From NCBI GenBank assembly GCA_945859605.1, contig OX243815.1, positions 27,532,774 through 27,596,773 of the forward strand: a DNA stretch of 64,000 nucleotides, in the 5' to 3' direction. The notes below the pieces were generated by a model. That model had not been told where the DNA came from and did no database searches. It saw nothing but the letters and a program-made list of their open reading frames with translations. The position numbers were made by a program, and so were the translations under genes. This stretch comes from Lumbricus rubellus. Its lineage: Eukaryota > Annelida > Clitellata > Crassiclitellata > Lumbricidae. Each line of letters starts with the position of its first letter. Positions within the stretch are counted from its first letter, which is position 1. Shown here one piece after another: positions 12,110 through 23,600 of this stretch.

Positions 12110-12430
12110 AAGTCTGTCGTGTCGCAGCATTGTTGCTAAACCCTTCTGACGTGGCGCAGCATTGTGGTATTCACCCTATACAACCCCTCTGACCAGCCGC
12201 AGCATTGCTAATAATCCTATATTTTGACTAAGACAATCCTTATGACGAGCCGCAGCATTGCTGTTAAACCACTATTTCCACTCAGCCTGACCAGCCATAG
12301 CATTGCTAATAATCATATTATTCGCCCACCAAACTTGTCGCAGCATTGTGAATAAGTCTAATATTCGCCCCTCTGACCAGCCACAGCATTCATAATAAAC
12401 CTAATATTCGCCCTCAAGACTTGTCATTAA
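12110..12430. repeat. about 60-bp tandem repeats, left arm
   Basis: About seven diverged units share a core GACCAGCCGCAGCATTGCT followed by 'aataatcctatatt'-type sequence. The right-arm copy is at 19340-19670. Confidence 0.75.
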
Positions 12431-12734
12431 GCCTTGTATTGTCTAAGATAAGCCGATATTCAATCTCTATTTTAGTTGCTTTGCGTACGATCGTTTCCTT
12501 CCAAATGAAGCTGTTAAACAGAACAGTGTCAGCATTTTGACTCGAATCATGTGACAAGCACTCAAATTCCCAAAATACCCACGTTGTGTACTATTTTCTG
12601 TGCAAACAAATCCCTTCTCGAAGCTTTCCGAGTCAAGAAAACATGGGCCAATTTTAGGACGATGACTGATACAGAAGATCATTGCTCTTCAAAATAGACT
12701 GTAATCATATATAGACACAATAATATATGCGTCT

Positions 12735-13225
12735 GTGTCTGTGTCCTTGTCTATATCCGTGTTCGTGCCTCTGTTCGTGTCCGTGTCTGTGTCCTTGTCT
12801 GTGTCTGCGTCCTTGTCCTTGTCTGTGTCCTTGTCTGTGTCTGCGTCCTTGTCTGTGTCCTTGTCCTTGTCTGTGTCCTTGTCTGTGTCTGTATTCTTGT
12901 CTGTGTCCTTGTCCTTGTCTGTGTCCTTGTCTGTGTCTGCGTCCTTGTCTGTGTCCGTGTCCTTGTCTGTGTTCTTGTCTGTGTCTGTGTCCTTGTCTGC
13001 GTCCTTGTCTGTGTTCGTGTCCTTGTCTGTGTGCGTCTGTTTGTCTGGGTCCTTGTCTGTGTTCTTGTCTAGGCCCTTGTCTGTGTCCGTGTTTGTGTCT
13101 GTGTGTCTGTGTCCTTGTCTGTGTCCTTGTCTAGGCCCTTGTCTGTGTTCGTGTCTGTGTGTCTGTGTCTGTGTTCGTGTTTGTGTTCGCCTCTGTATCT
13201 GTGTCTGTCTGTGTCTGTACATTTC
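12735..13225. repeat. 12-bp minisatellite GTCTGTGTCCTT, left arm
   Basis: Nearly 500 bases of a 6/12-base unit (GTCTGT plus GTCCTT variants). Long open frames on both strands are repeat translations without function. The right-arm copy is at 18545-19045. Confidence 0.95.
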
Positions 13226-13449
13226 AACGAGCCTAACCTAGATGGAATATTTACCAATACGACTGTTTGTTTCGAACTGAGTTGTAAACAGAATCATGTG
13301 ATGGGCAATGGTTCACGACGTGGACGCTGTGCAAACAAATACAGGTCGAGAACTCGGCACTCTTGAACTTACCAGGTCAAGAGAACATGGGTCAATTTGT
13401 AGGACGATGGCTGGTACACAAGTCCATTGCTTTTCAAATAGGCTGTCAT

Positions 13450-13455
<6 letters not shown>

Positions 13456-13512
<57 letters not shown>

Positions 13513-13745
13513 GTGTATGTGTATGAGTAGGTGTGTGTATGTCTTTGTGGGTATGTGTGTGTATCTTTGTGTGTGTATGTGTGTGTGTTTGTGAGTGTGT
13601 TTGTGTATGTGTGTGTGCGTATGTGTGTATGTGTATGAGTAGGTGTGTGTATGTCTTTGTGTGTGTATGTGTGTGTATGTGTGTATCTTTGTGTGTGTGC
13701 GTGTGTGTCTTTGTGCGTGTCTTTGTGCGTGCCTGTGTGTGTAGG
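13456..13745. repeat. (AT)n followed by GT-rich tract, left arm
   Basis: A pure (AT)n run at about 13456-13509 passes into GTGTGTAT/GTCTTT-rich sequence to 13745. The right-arm counterpart is 18011-18325. Confidence 0.95.
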
Positions 13746-13789
13746 CACTTAAACATGCCGAGTGCTCATCCTTCCTTTCTCTAGGTGGT

Positions 13790-14690
13790 ACAATTCCCTT
13801 ATATTTTAGACTTGTAGTACTTAGAAACATGCCGAGTGCTCACCCTTCCCTTCTCTAGGTGGAACTATATCTTATATTTTAGACTTGTAGAACTTAGAAA
13901 CACACACAAACTGCTCACTCTTTCACTATGTGGAACTATAACCTTATATTTTCGACTTGTAGAACTTAGAAACACACAAACTGCTCACCCTTCCCTTCCA
14001 TTTTCCTTATATTTTAGACTTGTAAAACTTAGAAATTCACAACCTGCTCATCCTTCCCATCCATTTTCCTTATACTTCAGACTTGTAGAACTTATAAACA
14101 CACAACTCTTCAACCTTTCCTTATATTTTAGACTTGTAGAACTTAGAAATTCACAAACTGATCACCCTTGCCATCCATTTTTATTATATTCTAGACTTGT
14201 AGAAATAAGAAATTCACAAACTCCTCACCCTTCTCTTTTCTAAATGGAACTATACCCTTATATTTCAGACTTGTAGAACTTAGAAACACACAACTGCTCA
14301 CCCTTTCCTTCGCTAGGTGGTACAATTTCCTTATATTTTAGAACTGTAGAACTTAGAAACGCACAAACTGCACAATCTTGCATTCCAATTTCCTTATATT
14401 TTAGTCTTGTAGAACTTAGAAACACACAAACTGCTCAACCTTCCCTTCTCTAGGTGGAACTCTATTCTTGTATTTTAGACTTGTAGAACTTCGAAATTCA
14501 CAAACTACTCAACCTTGTCTTCCATTTACGTGTATTTTAGACTTGTAGAACTTAGAAACATGCAGAATGCTCAACCCAGATTTCACTAGGTGGTACTATT
14601 CCCTTATATTTTAGACTTCTAGTATTTAGAAACATGCGGTGTGCTGAACATTACCTTCACTAGGTGGCCCAGTGTCCTTATATTTTAGTC
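13790..14690. repeat. about 70-bp tandem repeats, left arm
   Basis: About thirteen diverged units share CTTATATTTTAGACTTGTAG, then AACTTAGAAACACACAAACT, then GCTCACCCTTCCCTTC and, in many units, 'taggtggaacta'. The right-arm copy is 17085-18000. No coding is supported. Confidence 0.9.
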
Positions 14691-14699
14691 TTGTAATAT

Positions 14700-15859
14700 A
14701 TCTTTCTACTCTCCGTCTCTTCCTCTTCCAACTTCTTGCATGCCCAAGCCTCCCCTCCGCACCATCCGCCTCTCCCCCTCCCATCTCCGCACCCTCCTTG
14801 AATTCTCCAACATACCAGAAAACACACAGCTTTTCAATATTGTAGATCGAATTGCAAGTGATTTTAAATTTATTTAGCACTTTAAGTAACATAATTAGTA
14901 GAAGAGCATGTGCATTGTACAGGAATTAAGAATTTCAAGCGAACCTTTTAGTTTTAAAGTATCAAATTTGAGTAAAGAACGAAGGATAAAGCAGAGGAAG
15001 ACTTTATGCGAAGCAGTGGAAATGCATGGGCGAACTATAGAGTAGAAACTAGAAGAATCTGACTCGCACTATTTCTGAGTTTCTAACTTTCAATCTTATA
15101 AGCAACAGCTGAAAGAAACAACCTTCATACTATTTTACAATTGTAAAATACAAATCTGAAGAGTATTATAATAGTCAAACTTGAATTTGCGGGAGCACAA
15201 GTGAAAGAGTGGTAGAAGTTGAGAAGAGCAGCCGTCTATTACTATTAGATGCCAATTTTTAGCGACAACTTTAGCAGAGTGATAGCTGTGGAGATGGAAA
15301 ACAAAGTAGAAGAGAGCGAATTTCAAAGAATATTACCATTATGTGTTGAGAATGCGACAACATACATTGGGGAGAAGAGGTAGAGTTGTATTCTCGCATG
15401 CTAAGACGTCCACATTTGTGATGAGTCATCAATTTTAGAAAGAGTACGATTTTCAGCAAGTAGAGAACAATTATTTTAGGGTTCAGAGTGTCGAATAATA
15501 AGACAGATTTGTTAAAATGTACAACACACAAATTGCACGCATTGTCACTTTAGCAGAAATTTACACGTGGCGCTATATAAATTCTAGGGTTCAGAGAGGC
15601 GAAGTGTAACACAAATCAGGTAAAATGCGCAGCATGCCAATTGTATTTATTTTCACTTTAGCCGAAATTTACATGTGGCACTATAAAATTTCTAAGTCCA
15701 GCAAAAATTTTGCCATGTGAAAGTCGTGCGCGAACACGGGAACGTGCAGATTGGCGGCAAGGCGACTTGTGCGTAGCAGGTGGCAACGTCGCTCGATTCG
15801 GAGGCTGTGGAGGAGGTGGCAACCCGACCCGCCCCGTCTTTGATACGGGGGAGTCAGAC
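14700..15859. other. inner part of left arm, non-satellite
   Basis: Non-satellite sequence with an internal duplication: 15548-15600 and 15650-15705 share a 'gcagaaatttacacgtggc'-like block. The first copy contains GCGCTATATAAATTCT, the same word as the LINE/SINE tails elsewhere in the window. 15715-15859 is GC-rich and ends at the loop. No supported gene. Confidence 0.6.
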
Positions 15860-15909
15860 TTTAGCGCTTTATGAATTGAGAAATGTGGAGTATGAGACTG
15901 GGCGCCGCT
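15860..15909. other. 50-bp loop of the palindrome
   Basis: GTCAGAC (15853-15859) pairs with GTCTGAC (15910-15916); the 50 bases between do not pair. This is the only part of the element present once. Confidence 0.9.
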
Positions 15910-17084
15910 GTCTGACTCCTCCGTATCAAAGTCGAAGAGGGCCGAGTCGCCTCCGCCACCACCGCCGCCGAATAGAGCGACGTTGCCACCTGCTACGCAC
16001 GAGACGCCATGCCGCCAATCTGCACGTTCCCGTGTTCGCGCACGACTTTCACATGGCAAAATTTTTGCTGGACTTAGAAATTTTATAGTGCCACATGTAA
16101 ATTTCGGCTAAAGTGAAAATAAATACAATTGGCATGCTGCGCATTTTACCTGATTTGTGTTACACTTCGCCTCTCTGAACCCTAGAATTTATATAGCGCC
16201 ACGTGTAAAATTCTGCTAAAGTGACAATGCGTGCAATTTGTGTGTTGTACATTTTAACAAATCTGTCTTATTATTCGACACTCTGAACCCTAAAATAATT
16301 GTTCTCTACTTGCTGAAAATCGTACTCTTTCTAAAATTGATGACTCATCACAAATGTGGACGTCTTAGCATGCGAGAATACAACTCTACCTCTTCTCCCC
16401 AATGTATGTTGTCGCATTCTCAACACATAATGGTAATATTCTTTGAAATTCGCTCTCTTCTACTTTGTTTTCCATCTCCACAGCTATCACTCTGCTAAAG
16501 TTGTCGCTAAAAATTGGCATCTAATAGTAATAGACGGCTGCTCTTCTCAACTTCTACCACTCTTTCACTTGTGCTCCCGCAAATTCAAGTTTGACTATTA
16601 TAATACTCTTCAGATTTGTATTTTACAATTGTAAAATAGTATGAAGGTTGTTTCTTTCAGCTGTTGCTTATAAGATTGAAAGTTAGAAACTCAGAAATAG
16701 TGCGAGTCAGATTCTTCTAGTTTCTACTCTATAGTTCGCCCATGCATTTCCACTGCTTCGCATAAAGTCTTCCTCTGCTTTATCCTTCGTTCTTTACTCA
16801 AATTTGATACTTTAAAACTAAAAGGTTCGCTTGAAATTCTTAATTCCTGTACAATGCACATGCTCTTCTACTAATTATGTTACTTAAAGTGCTAAATAAA
16901 TTTAAAATCACTTGCAATTCGATCTACAATATTGAAAAGCTGTGTGTTTTCTGGTATGTTGGAGAATTCAAGGAGGGTGCGGAGATGGGAGGGGGAGAGG
17001 CGGATGGTGCGGAGGGGAGGCTTGGGCATGCAAGAAGTTGGAAGAGGAAGAGACGGAGAGTAGAAAGATATATTACAAGACTAA

Positions 17085-18000
17085 AATATAAGGACACTGG
17101 GCCACCTAGTGAAGGTAATGTTCAGCACACCGCATGTTTCTAAATACTAGAAGTCTAAAATATAAGGGAATAGTACCACCTAGTGAAATCTGGGTTGAGC
17201 ATTCTGCATGTTTCTAAGTTCTACAAGTCTAAAATACACGTAAATGGAAGACAAGGTTGAGTAGTTTGTGAATTTCGAAGTTCTACAAGTCTAAAATACA
17301 AGAATAGAGTTCCACCTAGAGAAGGGAAGGTTGAGCAGTTTGTGTGTTTCTAAGTTCTACAAGACTAAAATATAAGGAAATTGGAATGCAAGATTGTGCA
17401 GTTTGTGCGTTTCTAAGTTCTACAGTTCTAAAATATAAGGAAATTGTACCACCTAGCGAAGGAAAGGGTGAGCAGTTGTGTGTTTCTAAGTTCTACAAGT
17501 CTGAAATATAAGGGTATAGTTCCATTTAGAAAAGAGAAGGGTGAGGAGTTTGTGAATTTCTTATTTCTACAAGTCTAGAATATAATAAAAATGGATGGCA
17601 AGGGTGATCAGTTTGTGAATTTCTAAGTTCTACAAGTCTAAAATATAAGGAAAGGTTGAAGAGTTGTGTGTTTATAAGTTCTACAAGTCTGAAGTATAAG
17701 GAAAATGGATGGGAAGGATGAGCAGGTTGTGAATTTCTAAGTTTTACAAGTCTAAAATATAAGGAAAATGGAAGGGAAGGGTGAGCAGTTTGTGTGTTTC
17801 TAAGTTCTACAAGTCGAAAATATAAGGTTATAGTTCCACATAGTGAAAGAGTGAGCAGTTTGTGTGTGTTTCTAAGTTCTACAAGTCTAAAATATAAGAT
17901 ATAGTTCCACCTAGAGAAGGGAAGGGTGAGCACTCGGCATGTTTCTAAGTACTACAAGTCTAAAATATAAGGGAATTGTACCACCTAGAGAAAGGAAGGA
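17085..18000. repeat. about 70-bp tandem repeats, right arm
   Basis: Inverse copy of the array at 13790-14690, with units read as CTACAAGTCTAAAATATAAG. Confidence 0.9.
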
Positions 18001-18010
18001 TGAGCACTCG

Positions 18011-18265
18011 GCATGTTTAAGTGCCTACACACACAGGCACGCACAAAGACACGCACAAAGACACACACGCACACACACAAAGATACACACATACACACAC
18101 ATACACACACAAAGACATACACACACCTACTCATACACATACACACATACGCACACACACATACACAAACACACTCACAAACACCACAAACACACACACA
18201 TACACACACAAAGATACACACACATACCCACAAAGACATACACACACCTACTCATACACATACAC

Positions 18266-18325
<60 letters not shown>
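18011..18325. repeat. CA-rich tract and (AT)n, right arm
   Basis: Inverse copy of 13456-13745, with a slightly different (AT)n length and one extra 'cac' insertion near 18184. Confidence 0.95.
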
Positions 18326-18328
<3 letters not shown>

Positions 18329-18544
18329 ACAGCCTATTTGAAAAGCAATGGACTTGTGTACCAGCCATCGTCCTACAAATTGACCCATGTTCTCTTGACC
18401 TGGTAAGTTCAAGAGTGCCGAGTTCTCGACCTGTATTTGTTTGCACAGCGTCCACGTCGTGAACCATTGCCCATCACATGATTCTGTTTACAACTCAGTT
18501 CGAAACAAACAGTCGTATTGGTAAATATTCCATCTAGGTTAGGC

Positions 18545-19045
18545 TCGTTGAAATGTACAGACACAGACAGACACAGATACAGAGGCGAACACAAACACGA
18601 ACACAGACACAGACACACAGACACGAACACAGACAAGGGCCTAGACAAGGACACAGACAAGGACACAGACACACAGACACAAACACGGACACAGACAAGG
18701 GCCTAGACAAGAACACAGACAAGGACCCAGACAAACAGACGCACACAGACAAGGACACGAACACAGACAAGGACGCAGACAAGGACACAGACACAGACAA
18801 GAACACAGACAAGGACACGGACACAGACAAGGATGCAGACACAGACAAGGACACAGACAAGGACAAGGACACAGACAAGAATACAGACACAGACAAGGAC
18901 ACAGACAAGGACAAGGACACAGACAAGGACGCAGACACAGACAAGGACACAGACAAGGACAAGGACGCAGACACAGACAAGGACACAGACACGGACACGA
19001 ACAGAGGCACGAACACGGATATAGACAAGGACACAGACACAGACG
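18545..19045. repeat. 12-bp minisatellite, right arm
   Basis: Inverse copy of 12735-13225, read here as ACAGACAAGGAC units. It contains a substitution relative to the left arm (GATGCAG near 18831). Confidence 0.95.
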
Positions 19046-19339
19046 CATATATTATTGTGTCTATATATGATTACAGTCTATTTTGAAGAGCAATGATCTT
19101 CTGTATCAGTCATCGTCCTAAAATTGGCCCATGTTTTCTTGACTCGGAAAGCTTCGAGAAGGGATTTGTTTGCACAGAAAATAGTACACAACGTGGGTAT
19201 TTTGGGAATTTGAGTGCTTGTCACATGATTCGAGTCAAAATGCTGACACTGTTCTGTTTAACAGCTTCATTTGGAAGGAAACGATCGTACGCAAAGCAAC
19301 TAAAATAGAGATTGAATATCGGCTTATCTTAGACAATAC

Positions 19340-19670
19340 AAGGCTTAATGACAAGTCTTGAGGGCGAATATTAGGTTTATTATGAATGCTGTGGCTGGTC
19401 AGAGGGGCGAATATTAGACTTATTCACAATGCTGCGACAAGTTTGGTGGGCGAATAATATGATTATTAGCAATGCTATGGCTGGTCAGGCTGAGTGGAAA
19501 TAGTGGTTTAACAGCAATGCTGCGGCTCGTCATAAGGATTGTCTTAGTCAAAATATAGGATTATTAGCAATGCTGCGGCTGGTCAGAGGGGTTGTATAGG
19601 GTGAATACCACAATGCTGCGCCACGTCAGAAGGGTTTAGCAACAATGCTGCGACACGACAGACTTAGTCG
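19340..19670. repeat. about 60-bp repeats, right arm
   Basis: Inverse copy of 12110-12430, with a repeated AATGCTGCGGCTGGTC core. Confidence 0.75.
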
Positions 19671-19904
19671 AATAATGAGCTCGTTCGCAATGGAGACTGG
19701 AAAAAAGAGATGGTGAGGAGGAATATGAAAAATAGTGCGAATGAAGAAGTAGTGCGACGAAGGATGAGAGAAATACTTAAAATAATAAAAATGCTTAGTC
19801 ATCAAGAATAATCGCTAGGTGGCGCTCTGAGCGTGTGGGTGGCCAGCCCCCTCTCCCGGATAGGTCCGCATTTCCGGTACCGCGCTTCCGGTGCGCACGT
19901 GTTG

Positions 19905-19922
19905 CTAGGGTTAGGGTTAGGG
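19905..19922. repeat. telomere-like TTAGGG run in right arm
   Basis: CTAGGGTTAGGGTTAGGG, the inverse of 11853-11870. Confidence 0.8.
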
Positions 19923-20161
19923 TCCTTGAACTCGACCTTGTCCATTGACCTCATTATGTAATAGCCATGATTAGGTAAGATCCATCATCTGATTATGCAA
20001 TAACCATGACCTGATTATGTCATCCACTTGATTATGTCAGCACTTGACCTTATTACGTCACCACTTGACCTTATTACGTCACCACTTGACCTGATTACGT
20101 CATCACGTGACCACTTGACCTAGATTGTGCTTATAATGGTAGTTAGACAACTACTATTGTG

Positions 20162-20584
20162 TGCTGGTATGTGCTCAGAAAATGATGCAAGTGCGCACTG
20201 TCTTGTCTACTAGGAACAGTTTTTCACATAGTCTGACTCTAAATAAACAACATTAGCATATTAGTCACTGCCTAAATATGTGCATCAGAAAGAGACAAAG
20301 AGCATTAATTTCATCATTAATAGTCAGATAATTATAATATTATGTAATTTTATTTCTTCCACGGAAAGAATCTGTGTTTAGTCGCAGTTTGTGGAGTAAT
20401 AGCAATTTTGAGATATCTTTATAGCCCACAGATTTAAGCTATTAAGTGGCGAAAGATATCTTATTTGTGGGGTGTCAGTGAAAAGAAATTCCGCTATCAC
20501 AAAATTAAAAGGCTGGTATGGCAAAACAATAGCAGGCTGATATTACTGTTGATTATAATATATTATACTTGTAAGCTTATAGGA
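20162..20584. other. no gene recognised
   Basis: AT-rich flank to the right of the palindrome. It shows no similarity to the left flank beyond the 6-base duplication, so the inversion ends exactly at the element border. Confidence 0.5.
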
Positions 20585-20878
20585 AGCTGGCCTAGTTAGC
20601 TAGACCGCTAAGCGAGAGCGGCATTTGGCTGTTGGTGGCAAAGGACTGCGGTTCAAGCCCCGGGCTAAGAGTTGACATTTAGAGATTCAGATATCTCGGG
20701 TTAGCACGTGTAGGACGCAGGGGCGCAAACTCCTGCGGAGCGACCTTGGGCAAGTTGCTTACCCATCATTGCCTGTGGGGAAGGCAACCGGAAACCACCT
20801 CACTCATCTCATACCCAGGGGCGTAAAGCCAATGAACCTGCCTTCGGGCAGAGAACCATCATCATCGTAGGAAGCTAT
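20585..20878 (+). mobile_element. tRNA-derived SINE, family 2
   Basis: The head has an A-box-like TGGCCTAGTTAGC and a B box GGTTCAAGCCC (about 20652-20662). The body has GCGACCTTGGGCAAGTTGC and then TACCCATCATTGCC. It ends in a 'ccatcatcatcg' tail. The GACCTTGGGCAAGT core is the same as in family 1, though head and tail differ. It is not a tRNA gene, because head and body are fused and no tRNA 3' end or terminator follows. Confidence 0.75.
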
Positions 20879-21756
20879 GTGTAATTAAAAATAGTTTTAT
20901 TCACCTTGTGTCTATATAATAGGCTCTAATCGACTGCGTTTCACTTATCTGTTAGACATGGCTTAACCCTTGTCACCGCATTTTAAAGACTACAATATAC
21001 GAATTGTTTTCGAAGTTGATGATCAAATATGTGACACAGATCAATCTTAGTTTGCTTGAGGTGGTCGGTACATGACGCCGTGGTCACGAAATAAAGTTTC
21101 CCCCATATTAATAGTATGCCCCCAAAATGAGAAAAAGTCGAATTAAACACTTCCGCGTGCATTTATTTTTGCAAATTAATTTTCATCTGCTTTGTTTTGA
21201 ACAATGACACTAACAGGTATGTTTACTCCTACTAGATAATTGTTTTGCTTTGGTTTTATAGCACTTAAAACATTTAATGCACTTAAAAACACTCGGAGAC
21301 AATAAATAAATTCGAGTTGCCTTTCTCTGAGCATTGCTTAGGTCACTTAAAACAATTAGAGTCACTTTAAATTTTGATTAGAGTATAATTATTTTAATTA
21401 TACACATTTTAAAAAAACTGGGATAGAATGGTTTATCCCCCCGGATAGTCTAGACCAGTTAATTCCATCCGGAGGAATAGATTAATTCTTCCCCCCGGAT
21501 AGCTTTCAGGGGGGATAATCCTTTTCGTGTCACCGGCTTAACCAGACAACGTGCCCTTGCAGCAATGGCTTTGTCGCTTTGAATAGTGACTTGGATGCTT
21601 TGGAATAGAAATCTGTTTCCCGTAAATATCCACAAAACTTCCTTTGCAGGTTTAGCGAGACTCTAATTGTTGATGGGGCACATTGTTTAAACGGCTAATA
21701 GAAATAATAATCTATTGTGCTCCCTCCCTTCCCTCCCTCCCTCCTTTCCTCCCTCC
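20879..21756. other. no gene; short inverted repeats at 21420-21540
   Basis: 'ggtttatccccccggatag' (near 21430) and 'aggggggataatcc' (near 21509) are partial inverts, and 'ccccccggatag' occurs twice directly. This may be a decayed small transposon. 21710-21764 is CCCT-rich and is the insertion site of the next element. Confidence 0.45.
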
Positions 21757-22084
21757 CTGCCTACTAGGGTGGAGTGAAAAAATTTTTTCCTGAATTTCAA
21801 GTAGCTAGATATGTCAAAAGGTGCCAATAGATCAATAGAACACTGTGTAAAAATTACAAAATTTTTGATAAATGTTTTGATCGCCCGCCGCAACTTTTTA
21901 TTTTGCAATAGGCCTACCAAGCGACATCAGCAGAACGATATAGGTAGATTAGTGTCCACACTATAGGCCTACACAGAGTCTATACTCTACAGTCTACACA
22001 CTGTAAATATTGCCCAGAGTGGGTCATAAATGATCCCCATACTATGGTTTTCCCCCCATAATTTTATTGTGGCCAAAAGTAACC

Positions 22085-23600
22085 CAATTAAGGTCTAACC
22101 CTAACAGAAACCAAAACAATAGCTCTGACCCTAACAGAAACTCTAACCTTAGCTGTAACCCTAACAGAAACCCTATCTCTAGCTGTAACCCTAAGAGAAA
22201 CCCTAACCCTATAGCTATAACCATAACAAAAACCCACTCTAAGAGAAACCTTAACCATAGCTCTAACCCTAACAGGAACCCTAACCCTAGCTGTAACCCT
22301 AACAGGAACCCTATCTCTAGCTGTAACCCTAAGAGAAACCCTAACTCTATAGCTATAACCATAACAAAAACCCACTCTAAGAGAAACCCTAACCCTAGCT
22401 CTAACCCTAACAGGAACCCTAACCCAAGCTCTAACCCTAAGAGAAACCCTAACCCTAGCTGTAACCATAACAGAAACCCTATCTCTAGCTCTAACCCTAA
22501 TAGAAACCCTAACCCTAGCTCAAATCCTAACAGAATCCCTAACCCTAGCTCTAACCCTAATAGAAAAAACCCTAACCCTAGCTCAAATCCTAACAGAAAC
22601 TCTAAACCTAGCTCTAACCCTGACAGAAACCCTAGCCCTAGCTCTAACCCTAACAGAAACCAAAACAATAGCTGTAACCCTAACAGAAACCCTAACCCCA
22701 GCTGTAACCATAACAGAAACCCTCTCTCTAGCTGTAACCCTAACAGAAAACCTAACCCTAGCTATAACCATAACAAAAACCCAAACCACAGCTCTAACTC
22801 TAAGAGAAACCCTAACCCTAGCCCTAACCCTAACAGGAACCTTAACCCTAGCTCTAACCCTAACAGAAACCTTAACCCTAGCTCTAACCCTAACAGAAAC
22901 CCTAACCCTAGCTCTAACCCTAATAGAAACCCTAACCCTAGCTCAAATCCTAACAGAAACTCTAAACCTAGCTCTAACCCTGACAGAAACCCTAGCCCTA
23001 GCTCTAACCCTAACAGAAACCAAAACAATAGCTGTAACCCTAACAGAAACCCTAACCCCAGCTGTAACCATAACAGAAACCCTCTCTCTAGCTGTAACCC
23101 TAACAGAAAACCTAACCCTAGCTATAACCATAACAAAAACCCAAACCACAGCTCTAACTCTAAGAGAAACCCTAACCCTAGCCCTAACCCTAACAGGAAC
23201 CTTAACCCTAGCTCTAACCCTAACAGAAACCTTAACCCTAGCTCTAACCCTAACAGAAACCCTAACCCTAGCTCTAACCCTAATAGAAACCCTAACCCTA
23301 GCTCTAATCCTAACAGAATCCCTAACCCTAACTCTAACCCTAAAAGAAACCCTAATCCTCGCTCTAACCCTAACAGAAACTCTAAACCTAGCCCTAACCC
23401 TGGCAAAAACCCTAACCCTAGCTCTAACCTTAACAGAAACCCTAACCCTAGCTCTAACCCTAACAGAAATCCTAACCCTAGCTCTAGCCCTATCAGAAAC
23501 TCTAACCGTAACTCTAATTCTAACGAAAACCCTAATTCTAGCTTTAACCCTAATAGAAACCCTAACCTTAGCTCTAACCTTAACAGAAACCCTATCCATG
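22085..23600. repeat. degenerate telomere-like array, CCCTAA strand
   Basis: Five-hexamer (30-base) units mix CCCTAA with GCTCTAA, CAGAAAC and CCCTAG variants, so the basic unit is a diverged telomere-type hexamer inside a 30-base period. Positions about 22567-22926 are repeated at 22927-23286 with a 360-base offset, a higher-order duplication of twelve units. The 608-residue open frame across it has no biological support. Confidence 0.92.

Larger units (their letters stand above)
11620..15859. repeat. left arm of the giant palindrome
   Basis: Order from outside in: CRE-like repeats (11652-11770), related degenerate repeats to 11840, telomere-like run (11853-11870), about 60-base repeats with a GCAGCATTG core (12110-12430), 12-base minisatellite (12735-13225), (AT)n and GT-rich tract (13456-13745), about 70-base repeats (13790-14690), then non-repetitive sequence to the loop. 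Differences from the right arm are few: one ATC unit beside the (AT)n run, and single-base changes such as one near 15552. Confidence 0.9.
11620..20155. mobile_element. giant palindromic element, 8536 bp, with 6-bp target duplication
   Basis: Two arms of about 4.24 kb (11620-15859 and 15910-20155) are near-identical inverse copies around a 50-base loop (15860-15909). The flanks carry the 6-base duplication attgtg (11614-11619 and 20156-20161), and the element starts AGTAGTTGTCTAACTACC and ends with its inverse. The arms carry CRE-like repeats, a short CCCTAA run, several satellites and microsatellites, and no long non-repetitive frame. A 6-base duplication with very long inverted repeats and an AGT start is reported for Polinton/Maverick elements, so a gene-less Polinton derivative is a possible reading. 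No integrase, polymerase or capsid gene is seen. A foldback element of another class is the alternative. Confidence 0.85.
15910..20155. repeat. right arm of the giant palindrome
   Basis: Inverse copy of 11620-15859, six bases longer overall. The extra bases lie in the CA/AT tracts, for example an inserted 'cac' near 18184. The layout from the loop outwards mirrors the left arm. Confidence 0.9.

Noticed and set aside
12689..13241. Thr-Asp-Lys or Ser-Val repeat proteins of up to 177 residues (and mirror copies at 18534-19086)
   Set aside because: Translations of a 12-base minisatellite in non-coding palindrome arms; all frames are open on both strands.
12110..14690. CRISPR-like array
   Set aside because: Repeats are diverged tandem satellites without constant repeats and unique spacers, and the genome is eukaryotic.
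15658..16088. Two 100-133-codon frames across the palindrome centre
   Set aside because: They span the inverted arms and loop, overlap on opposite strands, and have no recognisable product.
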